A stretch of 64,000 nucleotides of DNA from Soonwooa buanensis (lineage in GTDB: Bacteria; Bacteroidota; Bacteroidia; Flavobacteriales; Weeksellaceae). The notes below the pieces were generated by a model, which saw only the letters and a list, made by a program, of their open reading frames with translations, did no database searches and was not told the DNA's origin. Below are positions 36,239 to 45,089 of this stretch, piece after piece; the first letter of the stretch is position 1; each line of letters begins with the position of its first letter. The stretch spans positions 124,001 through 188,000 of the forward strand of contig NZ_FUYZ01000003.1 of assembly GCF_900167905.1 (NCBI RefSeq), read 5' to 3'. A program made the position numbers and the translations under genes.

Positions 36239-37397
36239 TTTGTAGTTTCAATTGGTATTGCTGTTCAAAAACTTCGCTTACTTGTCGATAGATTTCTTTT
36301 TCATCGAATTTTTCATATGCTTTTTCAGTAGCATCATAGATTTTGTCAACTAAATCAGGATTTGTCATAAAATCTTTCATAGCATTGTACATATCCTTTT
36401 CATCATAGTTGATCAAAATGCCATCTATGCCGTCATCTATCATTTCTGAAATACCACCAACATTGGTTGATATTATTGGTTTTCTCATAGCCATTACTTC
36501 GCCAATCACAAGTGGGTAAGATTCTGATTGTGAGGGAAGAATGAAGAAGTCCGAAGCTTTGATATATGGGTATGGATTAGTCTGCGAGTCAAGCAACAAA
36601 AATGTGTTGTCAACACCGAGTTCTTTACGCTGACTGATGAGATTTTCCATTTCGTTGCCACCACCAATGACAGCGATAACATGTGGAAAGCCGTCTTCTA
36701 ATAATTGTTTGTGCACTTTCATCAAAGCATGATAACCTTTGCGATGGTGTAGCCTTCCCATTGATGAAAACACAGGATAATCTGTGTTAAAAGAATGATT
36801 AAATAAAGTCGCTTTTTTAAGAACTTCATCCACTTTTATCACGTTATAAATAACAGTGCTTTTTGAATATTTAACTTGATAAAGATCATCGATAACTTGT
36901 CTGGTTTGTTTGGAGCCGAAAATCATGAAATCAAATTTTTTCATTTTTTCGATTCTGCTCATAACGCGTTGTTGGTCTTTGTCATAGCCAACGTCGGTGT
37001 GGAACCAGCCTATTTTTCTAGATTTTTTGTTAGGCGAATTTAATACCATGTCAAATTCTGTGTAACCTGGTGCAACTTCGATATCGTAGTTCTCTAGACC
37101 TTTTACTTTATATAAAAAAGCAGGAAATTTATCATAAATCTCCAACTTCAAACGACGGAAAGCCAATTGCAATTTTTGGATAAAGGGATTGGAACTCATT
37201 TGTTCTTTCCCTTTTTCCACAACGATAAGTTTGATATTTTTGGGAATATCTTTCACCAATTCGCCTTGATACAAATTAAGCATCAAAGTAAAATCAAATT
37301 TATCATTAGGAAGGTTTCTAAGCAAGTCTAAAACCACACGTGGGACACCTCCCATCTCAAGCGATCTTAGCCTAAAGAGTATTTTTATTTTTTTCAT
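36225..37397 (-). CDS. Glycosyltransferase family 4
   Basis: The 390-residue GT-B protein begins KIKILFRLRSLEMGGVPRVVLDLL and contains VFSSMGRLHHRKGYHALMKVH and a donor-binding EX7E motif in SQSESYPLVIGEVMA. The segment GVDNTFLLLDSQTNPYPYIKASDFFILPS is close to the equivalent part of the GT4 at 33020-34165, so these two are probably paralogues. It is the third GT4 in this part of the locus. Donor unknown. Confidence 0.85.
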   Translation of the reverse strand: MKKIKILFRLRSLEMGGVPRVVLDLLRNLPNDKFDFTLMLNLYQGELVKDIPKNIKLIVVEKGKEQMSSNPFIQKLQLAFRRLKLEIYDKFPAFLYKVKGLENYDIEVAPGYTEFDMVLNSPNKKSRKIGWFHTDVGYDKDQQRVMSRIEKMKKFDFMIFGSKQTRQVIDDLYQVKYSKSTVIYNVIKVDEVLKKATLFNHSFNTDYPVFSSMGRLHHRKGYHALMKVHKQLLEDGFPHVIAVIGGGNEMENLISQRKELGVDNTFLLLDSQTNPYPYIKASDFFILPSQSESYPLVIGEVMAMRKPIISTNVGGISEMIDDGIDGILINYDEKDMYNAMKDFMTNPDLVDKIYDATEKAYEKFDEKEIYRQVSEVFEQQYQLKLQNEQS

Positions 37398-37413
37398 GTT
37401 GTGTTTTATGTTC

Positions 37414-38436
37414 TCAGTTATCGACTTCAGCCCCTAGATTTCGATATTGTGTTTTAAATTTTTCTGACCATTTTTTCCATTCCGAATATTGGGCGTCGGG
37501 ATGATTGGCTTGGTCTAAAAATGTTTTGATATAATCGTCAGAAAAATCTTTTGGATAATTTTCCATGGCGTTAAACTTATCTGTGTACCAAGCTTCATTA
37601 ATGATAAAATTCATTCGGTTAACATCAAAATTGTTTCCATATTCGTGATAAGATCCTGTTGCCGAAGATTTGAAAGTCGTTTTTAAAACCTCTTGTTTCG
37701 TTCGTGCAAAGATGGCTTTTTTATTGTTGTGATACCAAGCTGCGGCGTTTCGCAATTGTTGTTTTTCGTCAACTTTGCCTCTGGCATCTTTCCAGATTTG
37801 TAACCAATAATCTTTCTGATACAGTCCCATCAGGATAGAATTAAGTGCCCAATATTTTCTTTTTGTTGTGTTGTCTGCGATACCTAATTTGTACAAAATC
37901 GTAAAAAATTTGTACTTGTTGTACATGAAAAGATCCATAACAAATTGACTCGACGTAAACATTTTTTTAGGAATTACTGAGTCAAAAATGCCAAAATTAT
38001 TAACCTCACAATTTTTATCATCCGAATAATTCCCAAGCCAACCTAGCTTTAACAAAGGAATTTTGCTTTTTTGCATTTCGGAAGTCAGTGTGTCAAAGTT
38101 AATCGGCTTTGTCATCCAGACATCGTCTTCGGTTACCAGAACATAATCCGAAGCCTTTTTAACTTGATTATACCAAAGGTCTGTGGGAATCGTAAAGCCA
38201 TCAATTTTTTTTCCTGATGTAATATTCTGCTCAATAGCTTTAATCTTTTTAGGATATTGTTTTGATTTTAAAATAGAAATCGAAGGATATTTTTGTTGAA
38301 TCTTTTCTAAATATTGTGTGGGCGTACCATCATCCAAAACAAAAATTTTGAAATCTCCTTTAGTATTTTCCAAAATAGAAGCAATGCAACGATCGAGATA
38401 AAAAGGCCTATTAAAAGATTTTATGATGATATCCAT
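37414..38436 (-). CDS. Glycosyltransferase-like protein (GT-A fold)
   Basis: The 340-residue protein has a GT-A-like start (MDIIIKSFNRPFYLDRCIASIL, VLDDGTP) and an acidic motif YVLVTEDDVWM near residue 100 in place of the usual DxD. The remaining 230 residues, rich in Trp, Tyr and Lys, do not match a common GT2 C-terminus (for example YHNNKKAIFARTKQEVLKT). It is likely a sugar transferase of the locus; the acceptor may be unusual. The stop of one and start of the next gene share one base with the upstream GT2. Moderate certainty on activity. Confidence 0.7.
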   Translation of the reverse strand: MDIIIKSFNRPFYLDRCIASILENTKGDFKIFVLDDGTPTQYLEKIQQKYPSISILKSKQYPKKIKAIEQNITSGKKIDGFTIPTDLWYNQVKKASDYVLVTEDDVWMTKPINFDTLTSEMQKSKIPLLKLGWLGNYSDDKNCEVNNFGIFDSVIPKKMFTSSQFVMDLFMYNKYKFFTILYKLGIADNTTKRKYWALNSILMGLYQKDYWLQIWKDARGKVDEKQQLRNAAAWYHNNKKAIFARTKQEVLKTTFKSSATGSYHEYGNNFDVNRMNFIINEAWYTDKFNAMENYPKDFSDDYIKTFLDQANHPDAQYSEWKKWSEKFKTQYRNLGAEVDN

Positions 38437-39242
38437 TAGCTTAGTTTTCGTAAAAGTTTTTTAAAAAAGCTGTTTTCTTTTTCAAAAATATATTTTGGCA
38501 AGTCAGTTATTTCTGCCACATTCTTGCCATAAAGTTTGTTGATTTTTCTTCTGTGGCAAGTTGCAAGGATGACTTTATGCCAATTTTCATTTAGTTTTGC
38601 TTTTTTCGATTTGTCTTGTGATACCCCTTTGTCATGCAGTCTATAAAGATACTGGAAAGAATTAATAAACTTGAAATTACCTTTTTCGTATAGTTTTAAA
38701 TACAAATCTTGGTCGACAGCCGATGTTAATGCTGGGTCTATCCCTTCTGTCTGGCTGTATGTAGATTTTTTAAAAGTAAAAAAGTGAGCAACTTCAAAAT
38801 TAATGTTAAAGAACAAATTTTTATGTTGAGGTATTTCTCGAGAATATTTGAAATCGCCTACAGCTTTCCCTTTGTCATTGACCAATTTAATTTTTGAATA
38901 AGTTGCAATACAGTTTTCGCCTTTATATGCTAAGGCCGATTCTTCGACTGCGGTATTCGTTAAAAAATCGTCTGGATCTAGGAAACCGCATATTTCTCCA
39001 TTCGCTTCTTCGATACATCTCCTTTTAGTAAATCCAACTTTAGAATTGACATTGTTTCTAAAAAGTTGAATGCGAGAATCGGCTTTCGCCAATTCTTGTA
39101 ATTTTTCGTACGAACCATCTGTAGAACAATCATCAACAATGATAATTTCTAAATTTTGATAAGTCTGATTTTTTATAGAATTATAACAATCTTGAAAGTA
39201 ATCCCAGTTGTTATAATGAGCAACTAATATAGAGAATAGCAT
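38436..39242 (-). CDS. Glycosyltransferase family 2
   Basis: A 268-residue GT-A transferase with SILVAHYNNWDYFQDCYNSI, IIVDDCSTDGSYE and CGFLDPDDFLT (DPDD metal motif near residue 92). Its short C-terminus ends in a basic stretch (FFKKLLRKLS), which may touch the membrane. Located between the hexapeptide acyltransferase and the previous GT-like gene, with almost no gap. Donor unknown. Confidence 0.85.
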   Translation of the reverse strand: MLFSILVAHYNNWDYFQDCYNSIKNQTYQNLEIIIVDDCSTDGSYEKLQELAKADSRIQLFRNNVNSKVGFTKRRCIEEANGEICGFLDPDDFLTNTAVEESALAYKGENCIATYSKIKLVNDKGKAVGDFKYSREIPQHKNLFFNINFEVAHFFTFKKSTYSQTEGIDPALTSAVDQDLYLKLYEKGNFKFINSFQYLYRLHDKGVSQDKSKKAKLNENWHKVILATCHRRKINKLYGKNVAEITDLPKYIFEKENSFFKKLLRKLS

Positions 39243-39244
39243 AA

Positions 39245-39787
39245 TTAGATTGATTTTACAATTTGCTCCTGCTTGTTAATAAGAACTGAATTAGCTGGCA
39301 CATCTTTGTGGATAATACAACCAGCACCAATAATGGTATTATCGCCTATTGTTACGCCTTTTAGTACAACAACATTGCTGCCAAGCCAGCAGTTTTTGCC
39401 GATTTTGACAGGAGCAGTTGTGAATTTTTGGTGTTCAACTTTAAAGTTGGGTGATGAGGTATATTCGTGATTATGATCGTAGAGTTTGACCGATTCTCCG
39501 AATAATGTGTTTTCCCCAATCTCGATACTGTCAAGACAGTTTACTGAACAATTATTATTGAAAAATACATTGTTTTCAATTTTTAAACTAGCATTTTTTC
39601 CGACCAAAAAATGACAATTATCCCTAACATTAATGTCCTTACCAAAGCTAATTCTTTTGTAACCATTGTAGAATTTGAAATCACAAAAATTTCCAATCTT
39701 TATGTTGGTATTTTGGTGTTTCGAAAGTTCTTTAAGGTTAGCGTTTTTTAAAATTTTGAGAATTAATTTTCCTAGAAAACTCATCAT
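39245..39787 (-). CDS. Hexapeptide-repeat O-acyltransferase
   Basis: The 180-residue protein is a LbH (left-handed beta-helix) acyltransferase with repeats such as INVRDNCHFLVGKNASLKI, IGENTLFGESVKLYDHNH, IGKNCWLGSNVVVLKGVTIG and IIGAGCIIHKDVP, typical of WcaF/NodL/VatD-like sugar O-acetyltransferases. The conserved His in DHNHEY is the likely base. An open frame extends 21 codons further, but the TATCTTTG element at 39805-39812 lies inside it, so I place the start at the ATG pair 39787/39784. The upstream neighbour is the divergent GT gene. Confidence 0.82.
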   Translation of the reverse strand: MMSFLGKLILKILKNANLKELSKHQNTNIKIGNFCDFKFYNGYKRISFGKDINVRDNCHFLVGKNASLKIENNVFFNNNCSVNCLDSIEIGENTLFGESVKLYDHNHEYTSSPNFKVEHQKFTTAPVKIGKNCWLGSNVVVLKGVTIGDNTIIGAGCIIHKDVPANSVLINKQEQIVKSI

Positions 39788-39804
39788 CTTTTGTTTGTGT
39801 TGTT

Positions 39805-39812
39805 CAAAGATA
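39805..39812 (-). promoter_or_regulatory. Promoter element for the leftward acyltransferase-glycosyltransferase unit
   Basis: Minus-strand TATCTTTG, 17 bases upstream of ATG 39787. It is only 21 bases from a plus-strand TAATTTTG, forming a compact divergent control region. Confidence 0.5.
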
Positions 39813-39833
39813 CAGCTTTCCAAAATAAAATGA

Positions 39834-39841
39834 TAATTTTG
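39834..39841 (+). promoter_or_regulatory. Promoter element of the rightward glycosyltransferase
   Basis: TAATTTTG at 39834-39841. Transcription about seven bases later would begin close to ATG 39851, which makes the second ATG at 39860 the more usable start. Confidence 0.45.
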
Positions 39842-39859
39842 TAAACGCAAATGAAATAC

Positions 39860-40855
39860 ATGAATCCTTTAGTTAGCATTATTATTCCCGTTTTTAAAGT
39901 TGAAGAATTTATAAGACGGTGTATTTTGTCGGTTATTAACCAGACTTATCAAAATATAGAATGTCTTGTCGTTGATGATCAATCGCCAGATAACTCGATA
40001 AATATTGTCAAAGACATTATTTCAGAATTCTCGGATTTTGAAATTAAAATTATTACACAACCCCAAAATATGGGACTGTCGATGGCGAGAAATGCAGGGA
40101 TTGATGTTGCAAAAGGAAAGTATATGTACTTCCTTGATAGCGATGATGAAATTACGCCTAATGCAATTAAGCAGCTTGTTGACCTTGCTGAAAAAACAAA
40201 TGCAGAATTAACGCTTGGACATTGTCTTTGTATTAACGAAGCAGAAAACTGGACTAGAGATTATTTTCCAATTAAGTCACAAAAAGATTTTTTAAAAGGG
40301 AACACCGAAATTCTTAATGAGTTTATCAATGGTGAGTATCCTGTTATGGCTTGTGATAAGCTGGTTAGGAGAGATTTTGTGTTAAAGAATCAATTGTATT
40401 TTGTACAAGATCTTTTTTCGCAAGATGTATTATGGAGTTTCCAATCTGCATTAAAGTTGGAAAGTGTGGCATTTTTGAGAGAAGATACGTATTTGTATTA
40501 TTTTCATTCAGCGTCAATTATTCATAATCGAGGTGAAAAGCATTTTGGTAACTGGATAACAATTGCGAATTATATGAATCAAGCTTATCTTAATGAGAAT
40601 AATGAAGATCGAAAACAGTTAATTTTGCGTTACTTAGTTGATTTTAAAGTAATGACTTTACAAATGAATTGGAAGGCTCAAAAAAATAAAGCTCTTTGGA
40701 AACGTAGTTATGATGCCTATTCAAGACTAAAAGGTCTCAGTATTTTCGATTACTTTTCTTCGAAATATTCCACAAAGCTAAAAAAAGAAAATTTTTACAT
40801 TTCTCTTCCAACAAACCTTGGATATAAATTATTCCGAAAACGTTTTGGAGACTAA
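39860..40855 (+). CDS. Glycosyltransferase family 2 (rightward gene inside the locus)
   Basis: The 331-residue GT-A enzyme has PLVSIIIPVFKVEEFIRRCI, LVVDDQSPDNS and YFLDSDDEITP (DSDD). It is one of only two locus genes on the plus strand. An in-frame ATG at 39851 would add MKY, but the promoter position favours 39860. It is followed by a bidirectional terminator and stands as its own transcription unit, so its sugar may be added under separate control. Donor unknown. Confidence 0.85.
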   Translation: MNPLVSIIIPVFKVEEFIRRCILSVINQTYQNIECLVVDDQSPDNSINIVKDIISEFSDFEIKIITQPQNMGLSMARNAGIDVAKGKYMYFLDSDDEITPNAIKQLVDLAEKTNAELTLGHCLCINEAENWTRDYFPIKSQKDFLKGNTEILNEFINGEYPVMACDKLVRRDFVLKNQLYFVQDLFSQDVLWSFQSALKLESVAFLREDTYLYYFHSASIIHNRGEKHFGNWITIANYMNQAYLNENNEDRKQLILRYLVDFKVMTLQMNWKAQKNKALWKRSYDAYSRLKGLSIFDYFSSKYSTKLKKENFYISLPTNLGYKLFRKRFGD

Positions 40856-40861
40856 AATAAG

Positions 40862-40893
40862 AAAAGGCATCAAATTCATTTGATGCCTTTTTT
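40862..40893. terminator. Bidirectional terminator between convergent locus genes
   Basis: The 9-base stem GGCATCAAA (40866-40874) / TTTGATGCC (40879-40887), loop TTCA, is flanked by A4 and T6. It ends the rightward GT2 and the leftward dehydrogenase transcript. Confidence 0.9.
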
Positions 40894-40894
40894 C

Positions 40895-42181
40895 TTACAA
40901 TCTTTTTATATTTTGCTCGAGAGCAAGCTTTCCTTTGACGTCGTAGATGACACCATTTTCTTTAAGAAGATTATTTAAATCTAGATTTTCAAATTCGTTA
41001 TGAGAAACGGCTACGACGATTGCGTCAAATTTTTCTTGGGGAAGTTGGTTAGAAGTGTTGAGATTATACTCATGTTTAACATCACTTGGGTTAGCCCAAG
41101 GATCATAAACATTAACTTTGATATTGTAATCTTCTAGGTTTTTGATAACATCGACAACCTTCGTGTTTCTAACATCTGGACAGTTTTCTTTAAATGTGAA
41201 ACCTAATACTAAAACATTTGACTGATTGACTTTAATATCATTTTTCAACATTTGTTTAACAACTTCACTTGCCACGTAATGTCCCATAGAATCGTTCATG
41301 CGGCGACCAGCCAAGATGATTTCTGGATGATAACCATATTCTTGCGCTTTTTGGGCAAGGTAATAAGGATCTACGCCTATACAGTGCCCTCCAACCAATC
41401 CAGGTTTGAAGGGCAGGAAGTTCCATTTTGTGCCAGCTGCAGCAAGAACATCATGCGTATCGATGTCCATTAGATTAAATATTTTTGCTAATTCATTAAC
41501 GAAAGCTATATTAATGTCACGTTGCGAGTTTTCGATAACTTTAGCCGCTTCAGCAACTTTAATAGTTGGCGCAAGATGTGTCCCTGCGGTAATTACCGAT
41601 TTGTAAATGTCATCGACGATTTTTCCGATTTCGGGGTTAGAGCCAGAAGTTACTTTTAAGATTTTTTCAACAGTATGTTCTTTATCTCCAGGATTGATAC
41701 GCTCTGGCGAATAACCAGCGAAGAAATCTTCATTAAATTTCAATCCTGAATTTTTTTCTAAAACAGGAATACATTCTTCCTCAGTAACACCTGGATAAAC
41801 TGTGGATTCGTAAATTACGATATCGCCTTTCTTTAGAACTTTAGCAACCGTTTCGCTTGCTTTGTAAAGCGGTGTTAAATCTGGACGATTATTCTTGTCA
41901 ACAGGCGTTGGTACCGTAACAATATAGATATTAGAATCCGCAATGTCATTAAGCTCGTTAGAACAATAAAGACCTTTGTCTGCTGAGGTTGGATTGTGGT
42001 CAACAATCGCACTTTTTAGAACATCATTTTCGACTTCCAAGGTTGAATCGATACCTTGACGAAGTTCTGAGATTCTTGCTTGATTAATATCAAAACCAAC
42101 CACAGGATATTTGGTTGCAAAAAGTCTTGCTAAAGGCAGACCTACATAACCAAGTCCAATAATAGATATTTTGTGAGTCAT
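40895..42181 (-). CDS. UDP-N-acetylhexosamine 6-dehydrogenase (TviB/WbpO-like)
   Basis: The 428-residue nucleotide-sugar dehydrogenase makes a uronic acid donor by oxidising C6 with two NAD. The N-terminal GLGYVGLPLARLFA binds NAD; VPTPVDKNNRPDLTPL and YESTVYPGVTEE are typical of the Vi-antigen TviB / WbpO group (UDP-GalNAc or UDP-GlcNAc as substrate) and not of the Ugd group; the catalytic Cys is in GLVGGHCIGVDPYYL. Together with the neighbouring TviC-like epimerase it should give UDP-N-acetylgalactosaminuronate or the gluco form. Substrate choice is inferred. Confidence 0.87.
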   Translation of the reverse strand: MTHKISIIGLGYVGLPLARLFATKYPVVGFDINQARISELRQGIDSTLEVENDVLKSAIVDHNPTSADKGLYCSNELNDIADSNIYIVTVPTPVDKNNRPDLTPLYKASETVAKVLKKGDIVIYESTVYPGVTEEECIPVLEKNSGLKFNEDFFAGYSPERINPGDKEHTVEKILKVTSGSNPEIGKIVDDIYKSVITAGTHLAPTIKVAEAAKVIENSQRDINIAFVNELAKIFNLMDIDTHDVLAAAGTKWNFLPFKPGLVGGHCIGVDPYYLAQKAQEYGYHPEIILAGRRMNDSMGHYVASEVVKQMLKNDIKVNQSNVLVLGFTFKENCPDVRNTKVVDVIKNLEDYNIKVNVYDPWANPSDVKHEYNLNTSNQLPQEKFDAIVVAVSHNEFENLDLNNLLKENGVIYDVKGKLALEQNIKRL

Positions 42182-42185
42182 TGTG

Positions 42186-43178
42186 TTATTTTAGATTTTC
42201 CCAATACCATTTAACAGCTTCTTTTAGGCCATCTTTCATAGAAAATTGAGGTTGGTAATTTAATAAATTTTTTGCTTTATCAATACTAGCTAATGAATGC
42301 GGAACATCGCCTTTTCGGTAATCTCCGTAAATGATGTCTACGTCCGAAATTTTTGAATCAAACTCTGACAGGTATTCCTTCAAATATTTAACCAAATCAT
42401 TAAGCGTTGTTCTTTCACCAAAAGCTGTGTTATAGACTTGATTGTAAGCATCTTTGTTATCAGAAGTTATTGCCAAAAGATTCATTTGGATAACGTTGTC
42501 AATATATGTGAAGTCACGAGAATATTCGCCACCGCCATTGATGGTTGGAGACTCATGATTCATAAATTGCATCACAAATTTTGGAATAACAGCTGCGTAT
42601 GCACCGCCAGGGTTTTGTTTTCTTCCAAATACGTTGAAATATCTTAGGCCAATAGTATCGAAATCATAAGTTTTTTTGAAAACATCAGCATAAAGTTCAT
42701 TAACATATTTTGTAATGGCGTAAGGAGAAAGAGGTTTCCCGATACGATCTTCAACTTTGGGAAGCGCTTCCGAATCTCCATAAGTTGAAGAGCTCGCCGC
42801 ATAAACCATACGCTTAACACTAGCATCTCGTGCAGCAACAAGCATATTTAGAAATCCTCCGACATTAACATCGTTACTTGTTATCGGATCGTTGATGGAT
42901 CTTGGTACCGAGCCTAAAGCTGCTTGGTGAAGAACAAAGTCTTTGTTTTCGCAAGCTTTTTTACAAGTTTCTAGATCGCGGATATCGCCTTCTATTAATG
43001 TGAAATTAGGATGATTTTTGATAGCTTCAAGGTTCTCACGACGCCCAGTAGAAAAATTGTCAAGACAAGTTACATTAACATTGTTTTCTAGTAAAACTTC
43101 GCAAAGGTTAGAGCCAATAAAACCTGCGCCACCAGTTACTAGGATATTTTTATTTTGGAGTTGATTTTTGAAATTCAT
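42186..43178 (-). CDS. UDP-N-acetylglucosamine 4-epimerase (TviC/WbpP-like)
   Basis: The 330-residue extended SDR has NILVTGGAGFIGSNLCEVLL, LDNFSTGRRENL, ASSSTYGDS and YAITKY (Tyr-x-x-x-Lys). The RYFNVFGRKQNPGGAYAAVIPKF segment is typical of WbpP/TviC epimerases, which swap GlcNAc and GalNAc (or the matching uronic acids) on UDP. It is 4 bases upstream of the TviB-like dehydrogenase, the same pairing as in Vi capsule synthesis. Direction of the reaction in the cell is not known. Confidence 0.87.
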   Translation of the reverse strand: MNFKNQLQNKNILVTGGAGFIGSNLCEVLLENNVNVTCLDNFSTGRRENLEAIKNHPNFTLIEGDIRDLETCKKACENKDFVLHQAALGSVPRSINDPITSNDVNVGGFLNMLVAARDASVKRMVYAASSSTYGDSEALPKVEDRIGKPLSPYAITKYVNELYADVFKKTYDFDTIGLRYFNVFGRKQNPGGAYAAVIPKFVMQFMNHESPTINGGGEYSRDFTYIDNVIQMNLLAITSDNKDAYNQVYNTAFGERTTLNDLVKYLKEYLSEFDSKISDVDIIYGDYRKGDVPHSLASIDKAKNLLNYQPQFSMKDGLKEAVKWYWENLK

Positions 43179-43206
43179 TAGTAATTCTGTATTTAATGTA
43201 TGAATT

Positions 43207-44115
43207 TTATGATGATTTTTTTTGAAAGTTTTTTTTCAATAAGTATTTTGAAAGTCCTATAATGCCACCGAATTTAAAAAATAAGGTGCTAAAGTTTTGT
43301 TTTAATAGATTGTTCTCTTTGTTGTAATAGTGATATATTTTTAAGAAATGCAAATTTTGATTTTTATTAAATGATTTTTCATATTCATTCAATAAGTCGA
43401 AATAACATTGTTTCATTGCATGTCTTTTGTATTGATTAACGTCATTACGTCTTGTTAACTGATTTTCACTTCTTCTTATGGCTACAAAAGCTCCATTAAC
43501 TCCTAGAACATCGCCATCAGTTGTAAAATCTAAATACATCATATATGGGACTCTCCATGCAAGTGGATAATTTCGAAATCCGACTTTGTTATAAACAGAA
43601 CGTCGGAAAACGTTTTCGGATATGGAAATAAACCTTTCATGAGTTTCATCTTCCCATAGGTAGTTGGCTCCTTTATGTATTAGGGGTTGCTCATGATCAA
43701 CCAAAAAATTATTATCATGAGTTATTCTTCTCATTTTGAATCTTAATAGATTGATGGATTTTTCGTTTGCAATAAGTATACTTTTATAAAATTGTTCAAC
43801 AAAATTATGACTTATATAATCATCATCTGCTAAAATCATGATCCATTCTTCTTCTGTCGATAGTGCAATACATCTATCCCATTGTTGAACTAATTCTCCT
43901 TTTCCTCCTAAATTTTCTTTAAATTTCGTATATTCATAATCGAATTTGTTTTGATAAGTAAGCAATAAGTCTTGTGGTGAGTTAGGACCATTATCATTGC
44001 CAATGTAAACGTTAAAGTCTTTGTTGGTTTGATTAGCTAAAGAGTCTAAAGTATCTTTAAAATAGTCAATTTTATAATAAGGAATTACGATTGCAAGTTT
44101 TTTTTGATTACTCAT
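43207..44115 (-). CDS. Glycosyltransferase family 2
   Basis: A 302-residue GT-A enzyme with LAIVIPYYKIDYFKDTLDSLA and WIMILADDDYISHNF (DDD motif near residue 99). The C-terminal part ends in a hydrophobic and basic helix (GGIIGLSKYLLKKNF). Codon use is AT-rich, like the next three genes. It lies just upstream of the epimerase gene. Donor unknown; a GalNAcA transferase is a fair guess from the neighbours only. Confidence 0.83.
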   Translation of the reverse strand: MSNQKKLAIVIPYYKIDYFKDTLDSLANQTNKDFNVYIGNDNGPNSPQDLLLTYQNKFDYEYTKFKENLGGKGELVQQWDRCIALSTEEEWIMILADDDYISHNFVEQFYKSILIANEKSINLLRFKMRRITHDNNFLVDHEQPLIHKGANYLWEDETHERFISISENVFRRSVYNKVGFRNYPLAWRVPYMMYLDFTTDGDVLGVNGAFVAIRRSENQLTRRNDVNQYKRHAMKQCYFDLLNEYEKSFNKNQNLHFLKIYHYYNKENNLLKQNFSTLFFKFGGIIGLSKYLLKKNFQKKSS

Positions 44116-44117
44116 TT

Positions 44118-45089
44118 CTATTTAATAATATTTTTAAAAAGAATGTCGAAAGTTAAATAGGTTCTTTTATTAAAAAAAATAAAAATACTATTTATCTTTT
44201 TTGATTGTATACTCTTCACTGGAAATATCTTTAAGACAATTATTTGTTTTAAGTAGTGCAAACGTTTTGAGTAGGAGTAGTTCTCTTTATACAATCGATA
44301 TATTGAAGTTACTAAAATATGGTTATAATCTTTATTTATAAAACTATTTTCTAAATTAATGTTTTGTGAGATAAAGAATGTCGTTAAAAATTTTTTATAA
44401 TATTCTAAATACGTCTTATAAGAAACAAAAGAATGTTTTTTTGATACCGCGGATCCTTCTCTATAAAAATAATTATAGTTTGAAGTCTTTAAAAATTTAA
44501 TTGTATTTATTTTTTCTAAGTATTTATAAAAAAATACACGATCTTCTCTTATTGTTAATTTTTCATCAAAAGAAAGGGAATTTTTTTTTATAATACTCAG
44601 ATCAAAAAATTTATTTACCGGATGACCATCTAGATACTTTTCATTTGATAATATTTTAGAAAAATCATTTAAGTTAATTTCTTCATCATTATAATTTAAA
44701 AAATTTGAAATAGCACCACTGCTAGTTATTCTATTAATATCTTGAACTAACAAATAGTTGCTCGCTTTAAAATTATCAACAAAGTCTTTTAAATAGCTTT
44801 CTTCTACTGTATCGTCAGAATCTATAAAAACGACCCATTTACCAGTTGCTTTTTCTATACCAAAATTTCTTGCACTAGAGACACCTTCATTTTCTTTATA
44901 AAAATATTTGTAACGATAATCATTTTTTACAAAATCTAAACAAATTTCTTCGCTGTTATCTGGGGATCCATCATTAATTAGCAACACTTCGAAGTTACTA
45001 AAGCGTTGTCTCTGAATACTAACTAAACAGTCTCGTAGATAAGTTTCCACTTTATAAATAGGAATAATTATGGATATCAGATCATTCAT
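44118..45089 (-). CDS. Glycosyltransferase family 2
   Basis: A 323-residue GT-A transferase with ISIIIPIYKVETYLRDCLVSI, LLINDGSPDNSEEI and VFIDSDDTVEESY. The catalytic ED pair may be in TIREDRVFF near residue 185. The DNA is notably AT-rich. It overlaps the stop of the small epimerase gene by 8 bases and continues the leftward operon. Donor unknown. Confidence 0.85.
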   Translation of the reverse strand: MNDLISIIIPIYKVETYLRDCLVSIQRQRFSNFEVLLINDGSPDNSEEICLDFVKNDYRYKYFYKENEGVSSARNFGIEKATGKWVVFIDSDDTVEESYLKDFVDNFKASNYLLVQDINRITSSGAISNFLNYNDEEINLNDFSKILSNEKYLDGHPVNKFFDLSIIKKNSLSFDEKLTIREDRVFFYKYLEKINTIKFLKTSNYNYFYREGSAVSKKHSFVSYKTYLEYYKKFLTTFFISQNINLENSFINKDYNHILVTSIYRLYKENYSYSKRLHYLKQIIVLKIFPVKSIQSKKINSIFIFFNKRTYLTFDILFKNIIK

